A stretch of DNA of 64,000 bases from Bacteroidota bacterium (GCA_029555415.1 JAKPSI010000077.1:1-64000), one strand, 5' to 3'; shown: positions 33,923 through 43,352, numbered from the stretch's first letter. Translations and numbers: made by a program. Notes: generated by a model from the sequence alone, not told the origin.

Positions 33923-33986
33923 AAGCTTGAATCTTCTGATTTTCTTTGTGTGTATTTCTATGAGTCCTATGTGACAAGAAAAATGA

Positions 33987-34385
33987 TCATTTCACATTCG
34001 CAACAACTTTAGCACCGGATTTCTTCGCCAATCTCATCACCCGGAAAACCTCTCCATAGTAAGCGGTAGTGTCGGCATTGATCACCACAGTGGGTGTATC
34101 AACTGTTGCACGGTAGCGGATGATCTCATGCGTGAGCATGGAATCGATCAGGCCGTCCTGAATAGCGGTGGAACCGATATAATAGTGCTGGTCCTTATCG
34201 ATGGAGACCATGATATTCTGTTTGGCCTTCGTATCCTTGGTGCCTTTGGGCAAACCTACTTTCACGATGTTCGGATTCGCGAGGGTGGCCACGATCAGGA
34301 AGAACATGAGCAGGATGAACAGGATATCGTTCAGGGAGTCCGTGAACACCTCCGATTCGTGACTATGCTTTTTTCTGAATTTCAT
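33987..34385 (-). CDS. exbD: ExbD/TolR family proton-channel subunit
   Basis: A 132-residue inner-membrane protein: basic N-terminus, a single transmembrane helix with the essential Asp (SLNDILFILLMFFLIVATL, about 16-34), and a periplasmic domain rich in alternating strands ending SGAKVVANVK. With the ExbB-like partner 9 bases upstream it forms a proton-driven motor that energises TonB- or Tol-type envelope processes. No TonB is encoded next to it. Confidence 0.92.
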   Translation of the reverse strand: MKFRKKHSHESEVFTDSLNDILFILLMFFLIVATLANPNIVKVGLPKGTKDTKAKQNIMVSIDKDQHYYIGSTAIQDGLIDSMLTHEIIRYRATVDTPTVVINADTTAYYGEVFRVMRLAKKSGAKVVANVK

Positions 34386-34394
34386 TACAACAGT

Positions 34395-35081
34395 TTAGCG
34401 CGTGGGTTCCTGCAATACGTCCAGGAAATCGGAAGAAGCTGCTTCCATTTTATTGGATGTCTTATCGATCTGTGTGTTCAGGTAGCTGTATGCCAGGTAG
34501 GCGATCAGACCGATCACAAGTCCGGTGATGGAGGTGATCAGTTTGGTATAGATACCACCGGCGATGGTGCCCACTTCAAATTCATTGGAGCTGTTGATAC
34601 GGCTGAACAATTGCATCAGACCCACCAGGGTACCCACGAAACCGAAGATCGGCGCGGCTTTGGAAACAACGGACAATACACCCATGTTCTTTTCCAGGTG
34701 GTACATTTCCAGCTGACCCACATTGTTCATGCTCTTCTCGATCAGGTCGATCGGTTTGCCGATACGCTGTATACCCTTGTCGATGATCCGGGCCACCGGG
34801 TTATTGGTATTCTTCGCGAAACTGCGTGCGGCGGTCACATTGCCGCTCACGATATGATCGCGTACGATATTCATGAAATTGTCGTCAATGCGTGAGGCAT
34901 TGCGGATGGCGATGAGGCGCTCCGCGAAAACATAAACGGCCATGAGCAGCATGATACCGAGTGGGATCATGATCCAGCCTCCCAATTTCACGAGCTCGAA
35001 AATACCGGAGGGAGATGTGCTGCCGGGTGCGGATTGGGCCGTCTTGTTCAGGGTGTCAACGATCTGTAACAATTCAAACAT
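34395..35081 (-). CDS. exbB: MotA/TolQ/ExbB proton channel protein
   Basis: A 228-residue protein with three transmembrane helices (about 28-50, 140-160, 185-205). The conserved cytoplasmic and channel segments LSVVSKAAPIFGFVGTLVGL and SITGLVIGLIAYLAYSYLN are typical of ExbB/TolQ. It pairs with the ExbD-like protein encoded next. Upstream, between it and the SPFH gene, lies a strong terminator at 35180-35202, so exbBD is transcribed separately. Confidence 0.93.
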   Translation of the reverse strand: MFELLQIVDTLNKTAQSAPGSTSPSGIFELVKLGGWIMIPLGIMLLMAVYVFAERLIAIRNASRIDDNFMNIVRDHIVSGNVTAARSFAKNTNNPVARIIDKGIQRIGKPIDLIEKSMNNVGQLEMYHLEKNMGVLSVVSKAAPIFGFVGTLVGLMQLFSRINSSNEFEVGTIAGGIYTKLITSITGLVIGLIAYLAYSYLNTQIDKTSNKMEAASSDFLDVLQEPTR

Positions 35082-35179
35082 AATGATTCGTCTTTAGGTG
35101 TAAAAGTATGGCTTGCGGGGAAATTACCATCCCCCGGTTTTCAACAGTCCTGAATAACAATGGCATGAACGGGAAAAAT

Positions 35180-35202
35180 GATGCCACGTTGTACGTGGCA
35201 TC
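35180..35202 (-). terminator. Rho-independent terminator downstream of SPFH gene
   Basis: A perfect 10-bp stem GATGCCACGT/ACGTGGCATC with a 3-base loop is followed on the minus strand by ATTTTTCCC. It lies about 28 bases past the SPFH stop. Confidence 0.82.
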
Positions 35203-35230
35203 GAGGTTTTAGAGTTATTTAACAAGTCCG

Positions 35231-36178
35231 TTATTTGGCATCATGCTGCCCTAACGGCCGCACCATGAGCGCCTGGATCTGCTTCATCGTGGCCTGCATG
35301 CCGTCAGAGCTGCCATCCAGGAAGATGACATTGCCTTTTCCGTACTCCGCGAAGTTCTTGATGGCTTCTGTCCACATACTGAAAAGGATCACATTGGTAT
35401 CGAGATTGGCCTGTTTCATTTGTTCGGCGGCTTCGGTCATACCCTTGGCCACTTCCTGACGGAAGAGTGCTACACCCTGTCCACGCAGCCTGGCCGCCTC
35501 TTTCTCCGCTTCCGCTGAGATCTTGATGGCATTACCCTCCGCTTCCGCAGCCTTGGTCTTGGTGATCAGCAGGGCCTGTCCTTCATTCTCCGCCGCGGCC
35601 TTCAGGTTATTTGAAGCCACCACTTTGCTCATGGAATCCAGGATGACCTTATCGAAAGTGATATCGTTGATCTGCAGATCCTGCAGATGATAACCCCATG
35701 TTTCCAGTGTATGATCGATCTCCGCTTTCACATATTCCACGATCTCTTTGCGCAGTCCGAGGATCTCCGCCTGCTTCTTGATGGCCACGAAGGAACGGAT
35801 ATTACCCTCGATGGTACGGATCAGGGCCTGCATGAGGTCCTTGTCCGCAAAGAATTTGAACGCTACTTTCTTCACGGTCTCTTCATCCGCATTCTGCACG
35901 GAATAGAGCAGCATGCTTTTGAAATATACATTGGCCTGGTCGTTGGTTACGGCCTGGAATTCCAATTCTACGGAACGGTTCTGGATCGACACCTTGCGGA
36001 ATACGGTCTCCAGGATCGGGATCTTCATATTCAGACCCGGGCGGGCTACGCGGCGGTATTTACCGAACATCGTGATGACGCCGATATAACCCTGATTGAT
36101 GGAGAAAAGTGATCCGAAGAAAATGATGAGTGCAATGAAGATCCACCAGTTGGTGGCGAGGAATTTGGCAAGATCCAT
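35231..36178 (-). CDS. SPFH/Band 7 (stomatin-like) membrane protein
   Basis: A 315-residue protein with one N-terminal membrane helix (WWIFIALIIFFGSLF, about 11-25) and a Band 7 domain starting GYIGVITMFGKYRRVARPGLN. A long alanine/glutamate-rich coiled coil follows (KTKAAEAEGNAIKISAEAEK, about 205-250). Such proteins form membrane rings that scaffold microdomains or control proteases such as FtsH. No NfeD or HflK partner is adjacent, so a stand-alone scaffold is most likely. Terminated by the hairpin at 35180. Confidence 0.88.
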   Translation of the reverse strand: MDLAKFLATNWWIFIALIIFFGSLFSINQGYIGVITMFGKYRRVARPGLNMKIPILETVFRKVSIQNRSVELEFQAVTNDQANVYFKSMLLYSVQNADEETVKKVAFKFFADKDLMQALIRTIEGNIRSFVAIKKQAEILGLRKEIVEYVKAEIDHTLETWGYHLQDLQINDITFDKVILDSMSKVVASNNLKAAAENEGQALLITKTKAAEAEGNAIKISAEAEKEAARLRGQGVALFRQEVAKGMTEAAEQMKQANLDTNVILFSMWTEAIKNFAEYGKGNVIFLDGSSDGMQATMKQIQALMVRPLGQHDAK

Positions 36179-36211
36179 ACTATAAGATTTTACACAAGTT
36201 ACGATGTTTCC

Positions 36212-37327
36212 CTATTCCCGGATATACAGAAAAACCTCCACCCGCCGGTTCAGTCGCCGGCCATCCGGCGTGCTGTTTTCGCGCACCGGATGCGTAGCGC
36301 CGAAGCCACGGGTGATGACAGAGAATGGGTTCAGACTACCATGTTCCACGAGGTAGGTACCGGTCGTGTTGGCACGGTCGACCGACAATTGCTGGTTGTA
36401 CAAAAAGGTTCCGCGGTCATCCGTATGCCCTTCCACTACAACGGAATCCATTTGCTTGCGGGAGAGATAACGGAGCACACTGTCGAGCAGTTTCGTTCCT
36501 TCCGGTTGCAGGTTGGCTTTTGCGGTCTCGAATAAAAGATCGGAAAGGATGATGGTATCGGTACGGGCCGTAGTGGTGGATTGCAGCACGACCGTTTCAG
36601 GTTCGCCATTGTGGATGCGGATCCATTTCTGCAGCATGTCGTGCCGTTCATTCTGCTCGTAGATATCCGCCTTGGTCTGTTTCCAGTTGGAACAGATCCT
36701 TTCACGGGGATCGAGCGGATACATGGAGAAATTATCGATGTAGACCAGGAAATGACTTTCCATTTTCAATCCGGTGGGACCGGTGATATCACGCTTTGAA
36801 TAATTGGAAACGGTCAGGAAGGTTTCACCGCCGTGTGCTGTATAGATGATCACCGCCTGCTGCCAGTTGCTGTCGGGCGGGAACACATTGCTTTTATTAT
36901 CGCAGAGATAAGCGGTGGGTTTGAACTTATAGACGGGCGACTTATCCAGCAACGGATCGGTGGATCCAAAACAAACCCCGATACTGTCGAGGATACGGAA
37001 CGGTGATTTGATATAGAATTCCAGTCGGTACTGATGCCCTTTTTTCAAAGCGCAGAGGAACTGCGTACGTACGAATGTGCGCTGAAAAGGTTTGCTGCTG
37101 TGGCCCGCTTCAATGGCCATACAGTGGGTGCCGTCCCAGGCGCGGCCCGCATCTTTGAAGTAATTGGAAAAACCGGCTGTATTGCTGATCCAGCCCTCCG
37201 GGGCGCAATTGATCTTGTATTCGGTGCAGATATTCTCCTCTTCCAGGCCGCCGTTGACGAGCAGGTCCTGCCCATGGGCCGAAAAGACCCCAAGCATCAG
37301 GATAAGGTATAAACCGGTGTGTTTCAT
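36212..37327 (-). CDS. OmpA-family protein with N-terminal carbohydrate-binding-like domain
   Basis: A 371-residue exported protein from ATG 37327 (signal peptide MKHTGLYLILMLGVFSAHG). A first domain of about 200 residues begins DLLVNGGLEE, contains several aromatic strands (beta-sandwich, CBM-like), and is typical of Bacteroidota OmpA fusions. A C-terminal OmpA/MotB domain (about 265-370) has the peptidoglycan-binding VVVEGHTDDRGTFLYNQQLS and RRLNRRVEVF. It probably links the outer surface or periplasm to the cell wall. The open frame extends to a GTG at 37348. Confidence 0.87.
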   Translation of the reverse strand: MKHTGLYLILMLGVFSAHGQDLLVNGGLEEENICTEYKINCAPEGWISNTAGFSNYFKDAGRAWDGTHCMAIEAGHSSKPFQRTFVRTQFLCALKKGHQYRLEFYIKSPFRILDSIGVCFGSTDPLLDKSPVYKFKPTAYLCDNKSNVFPPDSNWQQAVIIYTAHGGETFLTVSNYSKRDITGPTGLKMESHFLVYIDNFSMYPLDPRERICSNWKQTKADIYEQNERHDMLQKWIRIHNGEPETVVLQSTTTARTDTIILSDLLFETAKANLQPEGTKLLDSVLRYLSRKQMDSVVVEGHTDDRGTFLYNQQLSVDRANTTGTYLVEHGSLNPFSVITRGFGATHPVRENSTPDGRRLNRRVEVFLYIRE

Positions 37328-37384
37328 GCAAGTGACGGAGTGATACACCGGTAAAGTTAATACAAATGCCTGACTTGTAAAAGC

Positions 37385-38641
37385 TTATGCATTAGCCTTT
37401 TCACACCAGATCGAACTCAGGTGTACCAGCGTTTCAACGGCCTTGTTCAGGTCCTGTACACTGACGTGTTCCAGTTTGGAATGGATGCCTTGCTCACCTG
37501 CAAAAAGATTCGGACAGGGCAAGCCCATGAAAGAAAGGCGTGAGCCATCGGTTCCACCGCGGATGCTTTCGATCTTAAGGGGCAGTCCGGCGCGGGAGAT
37601 GGCTTCTTTGGCATGCGCGACCACATCGGGATGGCGGTCGAGCACTTCTTTCATATTACGGTATTGTTCCGTAACGGTGAATTCAAAGGATGCACGGGGA
37701 TAAGTGCGCATCCTTTCTTCGATCTGTGTACGGAGATAATCTTCTTTTTTACCAAGGCCTTCGGTCTCGAAATCACGGATGATGAAGTCGATGGTACATT
37801 TTTCAGCGATGCCTTCAACGCGTACCGGGTGTATGAAACCGCGTTTACCATCCGTTGATTCGGGTGATAAACGGTCTTGCGGCAATGCCGCCAGTATCTC
37901 ACCCGCGATCTTCATCGCGTTGATCATTTTACCTTTTGCATAACCGGGATGCGCGATAACGCCATGGATGACGACCTGCACACCATCGGCGCTGAAGGTT
38001 TCATCTTCCAGGCTGCCGGCATCACCGCCATCAAGGGTGTAACCGAAGTCGGCGCCGAGTTTCTGCATGTCCACTTTGGCGGTCCCCTTCCCTACTTCTT
38101 CATCGGGCGTGAACAGTATCTTGATGGTGCCATGTTCCACGGATGGATTATTCATGAGGAAATGCGCGAAGTCCATGATCGCGGCCACGCCTGCTTTATC
38201 ATCCGCACCCAGTAATGTGGTCCCGGATGCAGTGATGATATCATTCCCGAACTGTGTTTTCAGATAAGGATATTCATCCAGCTTCAGGATCTGTGTGGGA
38301 TCATCGGGCAATACGATATCCTGACCCTGATAATTTTTATGAAGTATGGGCTTCACACCGGTACCGCTGCAATCAGGTGCTGTATCCACGTGCGCGCAAT
38401 AACAGATCACGGGGATGTTTTGCTTGCGGCTGTTGGAGGGGATGGTGGCATACACATAGCCCCACTGGTCCATGTGCGCATCTTCCACACCCATGGCTTT
38501 CAGTTCATCTGCCAGTATACGGGAAAGGTCTTTTTGCTTTTCGGTGGTCGGGTGCGTGTTCGATTGCGGATCACTCTGGGTATCGATCTGCACATAACGC
38601 ATGAAACGTTCCGCTGCTGTAAAACCGTAATGATCAGTCAT
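37385..38641 (-). CDS. pepT: Peptidase T (tripeptide aminopeptidase)
   Basis: Zinc exopeptidase (M20B) removing N-terminal residues from tripeptides. The 418 residues show AHVDTAPD (first zinc His and Asp), GADDKAGVAAIMDF, the catalytic/metal DEEVGKGT, DGGDAGSLEDETFSAD, and the C-terminal GGTDGSRLSFMGLPCPNLFAG. All family motifs are intact. Minus-strand box TACATTCG lies about 20 bases upstream of the ATG. Single gene transcription unit. Confidence 0.96.
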   Translation of the reverse strand: MTDHYGFTAAERFMRYVQIDTQSDPQSNTHPTTEKQKDLSRILADELKAMGVEDAHMDQWGYVYATIPSNSRKQNIPVICYCAHVDTAPDCSGTGVKPILHKNYQGQDIVLPDDPTQILKLDEYPYLKTQFGNDIITASGTTLLGADDKAGVAAIMDFAHFLMNNPSVEHGTIKILFTPDEEVGKGTAKVDMQKLGADFGYTLDGGDAGSLEDETFSADGVQVVIHGVIAHPGYAKGKMINAMKIAGEILAALPQDRLSPESTDGKRGFIHPVRVEGIAEKCTIDFIIRDFETEGLGKKEDYLRTQIEERMRTYPRASFEFTVTEQYRNMKEVLDRHPDVVAHAKEAISRAGLPLKIESIRGGTDGSRLSFMGLPCPNLFAGEQGIHSKLEHVSVQDLNKAVETLVHLSSIWCEKANA

Positions 38642-38750
38642 ATCCTTTTCAATTTAAGGACACCGAATGTACGATGATTTGATTTGCCGGGGAAAATCTT
38701 GCATTTCCCCGGAAATCGCCCTACCTTAAATTGAACCAAAAACCAACGAA

Positions 38751-39302
38751 ATGAAAAAATGGCTTATCGGCGCTCTTGTCGGCGCTATCATCCTGTTTGC
38801 CTGGCAAGGCACATCCTGGATGGTCCTGCAATTGCATAATGATGCGACCAAGTATCATCCCGCGCAGGACAGTATCATGAGTTATCTGTCCACCCAATTC
38901 AAAGAAGAGGGTTCTTACCTCTTACCGACTGTAAAACCTGATGCAAGTCAATCAGCGCACAAAGAGATGATGGAAAAGATGAAAGGGAATCCCTGGGCAA
39001 CCATCATTTATCACCCCAGTTTTGAGAACGATCTCACCAGGATCATGATCCGCGGGTACCTGATCGATTTCTTTCTTGTGATCTGCCTGATCTACATGTT
39101 ATCAAGGGGAGGATGGCCCACTGGCAGAAGGATCTTTGCCGGTTCGGTAACATTGGGACTCCTGTTGTTTTTATACGGCCCTTACAATAACCACGTATGG
39201 ATGCATATGCCGCTTAGTGCGATCAAAGGTGATCTGATCGATTGCCTGGTATCATGGACGCTTTGCGGGGCTTGGCTGGCTTGGTGGCTGGGGAAGAAGT
39301 AG
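38751..39302 (+). CDS. Membrane protein of unknown function (183 aa)
   Basis: Not recognised. N-terminal transmembrane helix (MKKWLIGALVGAIILFAWQG), a polar extracytoplasmic stretch of about 75 residues with LHNDATKYHPAQDSIMSYL and TIIYHPSFE, then three further hydrophobic helices (about 102-180). Several Trp and His residues are present. The layout resembles small Chitinophagaceae membrane proteins of unknown role. The TAG stop is part of a degenerate TAGCTGATAGTTGATAG repeat. Confidence 0.72.
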   Translation: MKKWLIGALVGAIILFAWQGTSWMVLQLHNDATKYHPAQDSIMSYLSTQFKEEGSYLLPTVKPDASQSAHKEMMEKMKGNPWATIIYHPSFENDLTRIMIRGYLIDFFLVICLIYMLSRGGWPTGRRIFAGSVTLGLLLFLYGPYNNHVWMHMPLSAIKGDLIDCLVSWTLCGAWLAWWLGKK

Positions 39303-39337
39303 CTGATAGTTGATAGCTTTTAGCTGATAGTGATGAC
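39300..39337. repeat. TAGCTGATAGTTGATAGC degenerate repeat covering a stop codon
   Basis: AGCTGATAGTTGATAGC, then TTTTAGCTGATAGTGATG. The stop codon (39300-39302) of the preceding gene is its first unit. Confidence 0.75.
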
Positions 39338-39408
39338 GTTCCGCCTGAACTTATCATTATAAAAGAAGCAAGCTGATTGAGATCAAAGTATTGAACGCGG
39401 AGCTGCTC

Positions 39409-39536
39409 ACGCCGCTGTTGGTGCCTGCCTGCCGGCAAAGGCAGGTTATCACCAACAGCACGAACATCGGAGACCCTCACAAAAAAAACGAAAGTCTTTT
39501 CAAGATGTTTGTTGGTCATAAGACCAACAAAGGCGT
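39409..39536 (-). repeat. P-family palindromic element, copy E
   Basis: A 128-bp copy in inverse orientation: starts ACGCCGCTGTTGGTG, hairpin with CACCAACAGC, and ends GTTTGTTGGTCATAAGACCA continuing as ACAAAGGCGT. It occupies the convergent gap 39303-39611 together with the stop-codon repeat and the slyD terminator. No gene is present in the gap. Confidence 0.85.
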
Positions 39537-39560
39537 AACGATAGCCGGAAACAAAATAAA

Positions 39561-39592
39561 AAAGGGGTAGTCATTTCCACGACTGCCCCTTT
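39561..39592 (-). terminator. Rho-independent terminator of slyD-like gene
   Basis: The stem AAAGGGG(C)AGTC/GACTACCCCTTT (minus strand, one mismatch) is followed by TTTTATTTTG, 20 bases past the slyD stop. Confidence 0.8.
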
Positions 39593-39611
39593 CATGTATA
39601 AGGTGTTCTCT

Positions 39612-40067
39612 TTATGGCATAATGATCAGCGGGCTTGCGCCTTCGATCTCCACGAGTTCGATATCGAAGATCAGGTCCTGGCCGGCGAGCGGATGGTTGG
39701 CATCCAGCATCACGACGGCTTCTTTGATCTCCTGGATCACCACCTGGAACTGCTGTCCCTGGCCATCATTCATTGCGAGGGGCATACCCACTTCGATCTC
39801 CATATCTTTCGGGAAACGGTCTTTCGGCATTTCGATCACCATTTCGGGGTTGCGGGGGCCATACGCTTCGCCGAACGGGATGTGAATGGTCTTCTTTTCG
39901 CCAACGGTCATACCGGTCACGCCGTCATCGAATCCTTTGATCACCATTCCGCTTCCTACTTCGAAAGCGAGGGGCTGACGGCCTTCGGAAGAATCGAAGG
40001 TCTCACCGTTGGTGAGTTTACCATGATAATGAACTTTCACTTTATCGCCGGACTTTACCTGTTGCAT
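39612..40067 (-). CDS. slyD: SlyD-type FKBP peptidyl-prolyl isomerase
   Basis: A 151-residue cytosolic prolyl isomerase/chaperone. The FKBP part VKVHYHGKLTNGETFDSSEG and VIKGFDDGVTGMTVGEKKTI is interrupted by the IF chaperone domain (about 70-130, GPRNPEMVIEMPKDRFPKD). It closes with LDANHPLAGQDLIFDIELV, as in SlyD proteins. The metal-binding His-rich tail of E. coli SlyD is absent. Own promoter and terminator. Confidence 0.93.
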   Translation of the reverse strand: MQQVKSGDKVKVHYHGKLTNGETFDSSEGRQPLAFEVGSGMVIKGFDDGVTGMTVGEKKTIHIPFGEAYGPRNPEMVIEMPKDRFPKDMEIEVGMPLAMNDGQGQQFQVVIQEIKEAVVMLDANHPLAGQDLIFDIELVEIEGASPLIIMP

Positions 40068-40268
40068 ACTTGATTTTTATAATAATAATTGGGTTCTGAA
40101 ACGGCCGCAAGGTAGCCAAAAAGCCGGAGGCCGCCACCTGATATTTTCAGGGGTTTCGGTGGCCTCAAAACCAGTGTATTAAGCATGTTTCCGGACATCA
40201 ATATATAATATGAATGGCTCATGGGAAATTTTACTGCAGGTGTATTTTGAATAACATTATTTTTAAGG

Positions 40269-43200
40269 ATGCACCGTTCAGCCTTATTCATTTTACTGTT
40301 CATTTTCAGTATACAGAGCCATGCACAGACACCTGGTTTCACTTTTACTTCTTATACAAGGGCCAATGGTTTGTCCGATAATTTCGTGCAGAGCATTTTT
40401 GAGGACAGTCGCGGGTTCATGTGGTTCGGTACCCGGGAAGGCATTAACCGGTATGACGGGAATACGTTCCGTACCTTTTACAGCCATCAGAACTATGGAA
40501 ACAAACTACCCGGCAATTCCAATGGACACTTTCAGGAGTACAAACCCGGACACCTTTTTTTCCAGAGCGACCGAGCTCCGGTCTGCATGAATACGATCAC
40601 GCTGCAATTCTACTTGCCGTCGTCCTTAAAAGGGAAACCTTGCCTGAAGATCACAAAAATCGGGCAGAAGGGATATGCGATGAGCGAGGCAGGTTTCTGT
40701 TATCTGCTCGATAAAGAACTGAATATCATAGACAGCCTCGCACCGCCGTTTGTAAATGCCGGCGAACTGGTCACCTGTGACTATATCAGTGATGATATGT
40801 ATCTGGTCGGCAGCAACCGTGAATACTTCCTTTATCATGTGGCAAAGAAACAATTCAGCATCTTCCTCCGTGAGGATGATATGCCGGAAAGACAAAGATT
40901 ACTGACGTTTCATTATTTTGATTTACAAAGACATATAATCTATATGTCAAATTTTTATGGAGGCCTGTATGAATACAATCTCCAGGGAAAAATGCTCCAC
41001 AACTGGTCACGCGGGAAAGCCCCGGAACAAATAGAAGATGGAGGGATCAGCATGATCGCCCGGAGATCTGACAGTACATTATGGATCTCGACTTATGGCT
41101 ATGGTCTCTATCTGCTGAATACAAAGACCGGGATATTTACAAGGATCAAACATAACAAAGAGGACCCGGCTTCAATCATTGAAAATGCTGTAACCTCTGT
41201 GTATACTGACCGGAGCAACAATACCTGGGTAGGGACCAGCGGGGGCGTTTGCAAACTGAACAGTACCAATTCCATTATCAGGGTCTGGCGCAGCGATATC
41301 AATAATACTAGCGCCAATGAGACCTTACTTCTGAACATAGAAAAGGGAAGTGACCGGAACATGTACCTTACCGCATTCAGCCTGAAAAAAGTGACCCGCA
41401 TCAATTCGGCTAACGGCCAAATGAGTCAATTGGATGAATCGAAAATGCCGTATATGTGGTGCAGCACTAATGTAGGGAATGAGATCCTCTTCACAGGCAG
41501 CAGCACGACGATCACCTTTTATGATCCCGTCCGGAATACCTACCGTCAGTCCGATTTTCTGAAAAAATATTTCCCGGTATCCGAGATCGTGATCCTTGCT
41601 TTCAAACACAGCAATGGCGACCTATGGTACAGTGGTAATAATGGAGGAGGATTCGTCAGGGTAGATGCACGGGATGGTTCGATCCACAGCTATAAGAAAG
41701 ACGGGCCGAGAGGAAAATTCAAGATCAGTTATTATGCCTGCTATGCGGAAGATAAGAACGGAGATCTCTGGTTCGGAGTGAATAAGTCGGAAACGCTGGT
41801 ACACTGGATCCTGAAAGAGGACCGGTTCGAGGAGTTCAACCTTTTCAAATTACCCGGAATGAGCGGCCTGACCATGACCGGAATCAACGAATTGATCATG
41901 GACGGGCATGACAATCTCTGGGCGGGCTTTGATGGCGGGGGCTTATTCCGATATAACATTCAGAACAGATCTATCACGCATTTCGGGATCGGAAATGGTT
42001 TGCCAACGAATTACATCGGGTCCCTGCAGACCGATGGCAGAAACAGGCTCTGGATCGGAACCCCCAAAGGCCTGTCTTGTTACATTCCTGAGGAGAATAA
42101 ATTCATCAATTTCACCCGTGACGATGGCTTGCCGGAGGACTTTTTCAATGAAAGATGTACCTATTACGACAGCAGCAGCAATTACCTCTGGGTCGGGAGT
42201 ATCAATAGCCTGATGCGATTCAATCCGGATTCGCTGCTGGCAGTACAGAAGAAGGTCTTCCCGATCTATATAGATGAAGTAACAGTGAACGGGAAAAAAA
42301 TCGAAGGGTCCCCGGAAGAGACCGCCACTTTCATGCCCACTGCAAATACATTACAGTTCAGGTTCACCGGAGTGGATCTCAATAATGGCAAAGAGGTTGA
42401 ATACAGTTACCTGCTGAGTGGTGCGGATGCGGACTGGATCTATAATGAGAACATCACAACAGCATCTTACGCCAATCTGGCTCCCGGTGATTATACATTC
42501 ATGGTAAGGGCCAGGCATAAAGGGGAGAATGAATGGAATGAAATGAAAATGCCGTTCCGGTTCACGATCCTGACCCCCTGGTACAAGCAGATCTGGTTCC
42601 GGTTACTGCTGATCGCGGTTGTTTCTTTACTCGTATGGTTCATCATCAAAACCTATTACCAGCGTAAACTGGACAAGGAAAGAACGGATCTGGAACGCAA
42701 GCAGGCCATTGAGAAAGAAAGGACCAGGATCGCGACGGATATGCATGATGATTTCGGAGCTTCTTTATCCAGGATCAAATTCCTGAGTGAAAAATTGCAG
42801 ATCGGGAATCCGGATGCGGAAAGCAATCATAAGGACCTGGAAAAGATCTCCGTTTACAGTGATGAAATGGCCGAGAAGATGGGTGAGATCGTATGGGCAC
42901 TGAACAAGCGATATGATTCTACCGGGGATTTGCTCAGTTTTTGCCGGGCTTATGCCTCCGAATACCTGGCCGACAAACCCATCCAGCTTCATTTCCATGA
43001 AACGACCATTCCGGAGATGCAGTTGAACGGCGAGATCCGGCGGAACATCTTCCTGGTGATGAAAGAAGCGCTCCATAATATCGTTCAGCATGCCGGCGCC
43101 ACTCAGATCTGGCTGGATATCCGCTTTGATGGTGATCTGCAAATGATCATCCGTGATGACGGAACCGGCTTTGATCCTGAACATGTACGCCCATTCTCTA

Positions 43201-43331
43201 ATGGTTTGTCCAATATGAAGAAGCGGATCGAAGATATCGGAGGTACGATCAGCTTCGAAACGAACCCGGGAACCTGTATCACGGTCCGCGTAAATCCGGG
43301 CATCCGACAAAATACCTATACAAGCAGCTGA
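40269..43331 (+). CDS. Two-component propeller sensor histidine kinase
   Basis: A 1020-residue sensor: signal peptide (about 1-19), two seven-bladed-type Reg_prop beta-propellers (about 25-670; units such as DNFVQSIFEDSRGFMWFGT and GLPTNYIGSLQ with RLWIGT), a Y_Y_Y domain (about 690-765), one transmembrane helix (about 776-796), and a HisKA_3 helix with DMHDDFGASLSRIKF (His about 826). A HATPase follows, with MKEALHNIVQHAG, DDGTGFD and FSNGLSNMKKR. No fused receiver or AraC domain. The partner regulator starts 21 bases downstream. A TATTTTTA box lies just before the ATG. Confidence 0.93.
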   Translation: MHRSALFILLFIFSIQSHAQTPGFTFTSYTRANGLSDNFVQSIFEDSRGFMWFGTREGINRYDGNTFRTFYSHQNYGNKLPGNSNGHFQEYKPGHLFFQSDRAPVCMNTITLQFYLPSSLKGKPCLKITKIGQKGYAMSEAGFCYLLDKELNIIDSLAPPFVNAGELVTCDYISDDMYLVGSNREYFLYHVAKKQFSIFLREDDMPERQRLLTFHYFDLQRHIIYMSNFYGGLYEYNLQGKMLHNWSRGKAPEQIEDGGISMIARRSDSTLWISTYGYGLYLLNTKTGIFTRIKHNKEDPASIIENAVTSVYTDRSNNTWVGTSGGVCKLNSTNSIIRVWRSDINNTSANETLLLNIEKGSDRNMYLTAFSLKKVTRINSANGQMSQLDESKMPYMWCSTNVGNEILFTGSSTTITFYDPVRNTYRQSDFLKKYFPVSEIVILAFKHSNGDLWYSGNNGGGFVRVDARDGSIHSYKKDGPRGKFKISYYACYAEDKNGDLWFGVNKSETLVHWILKEDRFEEFNLFKLPGMSGLTMTGINELIMDGHDNLWAGFDGGGLFRYNIQNRSITHFGIGNGLPTNYIGSLQTDGRNRLWIGTPKGLSCYIPEENKFINFTRDDGLPEDFFNERCTYYDSSSNYLWVGSINSLMRFNPDSLLAVQKKVFPIYIDEVTVNGKKIEGSPEETATFMPTANTLQFRFTGVDLNNGKEVEYSYLLSGADADWIYNENITTASYANLAPGDYTFMVRARHKGENEWNEMKMPFRFTILTPWYKQIWFRLLLIAVVSLLVWFIIKTYYQRKLDKERTDLERKQAIEKERTRIATDMHDDFGASLSRIKFLSEKLQIGNPDAESNHKDLEKISVYSDEMAEKMGEIVWALNKRYDSTGDLLSFCRAYASEYLADKPIQLHFHETTIPEMQLNGEIRRNIFLVMKEALHNIVQHAGATQIWLDIRFDGDLQMIIRDDGTGFDPEHVRPFSNGLSNMKKRIEDIGGTISFETNPGTCITVRVNPGIRQNTYTSS

Positions 43332-43352
43332 CCACAGCTTTAACTTCGCAAT

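Noticed and set aside
35180-35202. Operator or repeat element between exbB and SPFH genes
   Set aside because: The perfect stem followed by a T-tract on the minus strand just past the SPFH stop is explained by a terminator.
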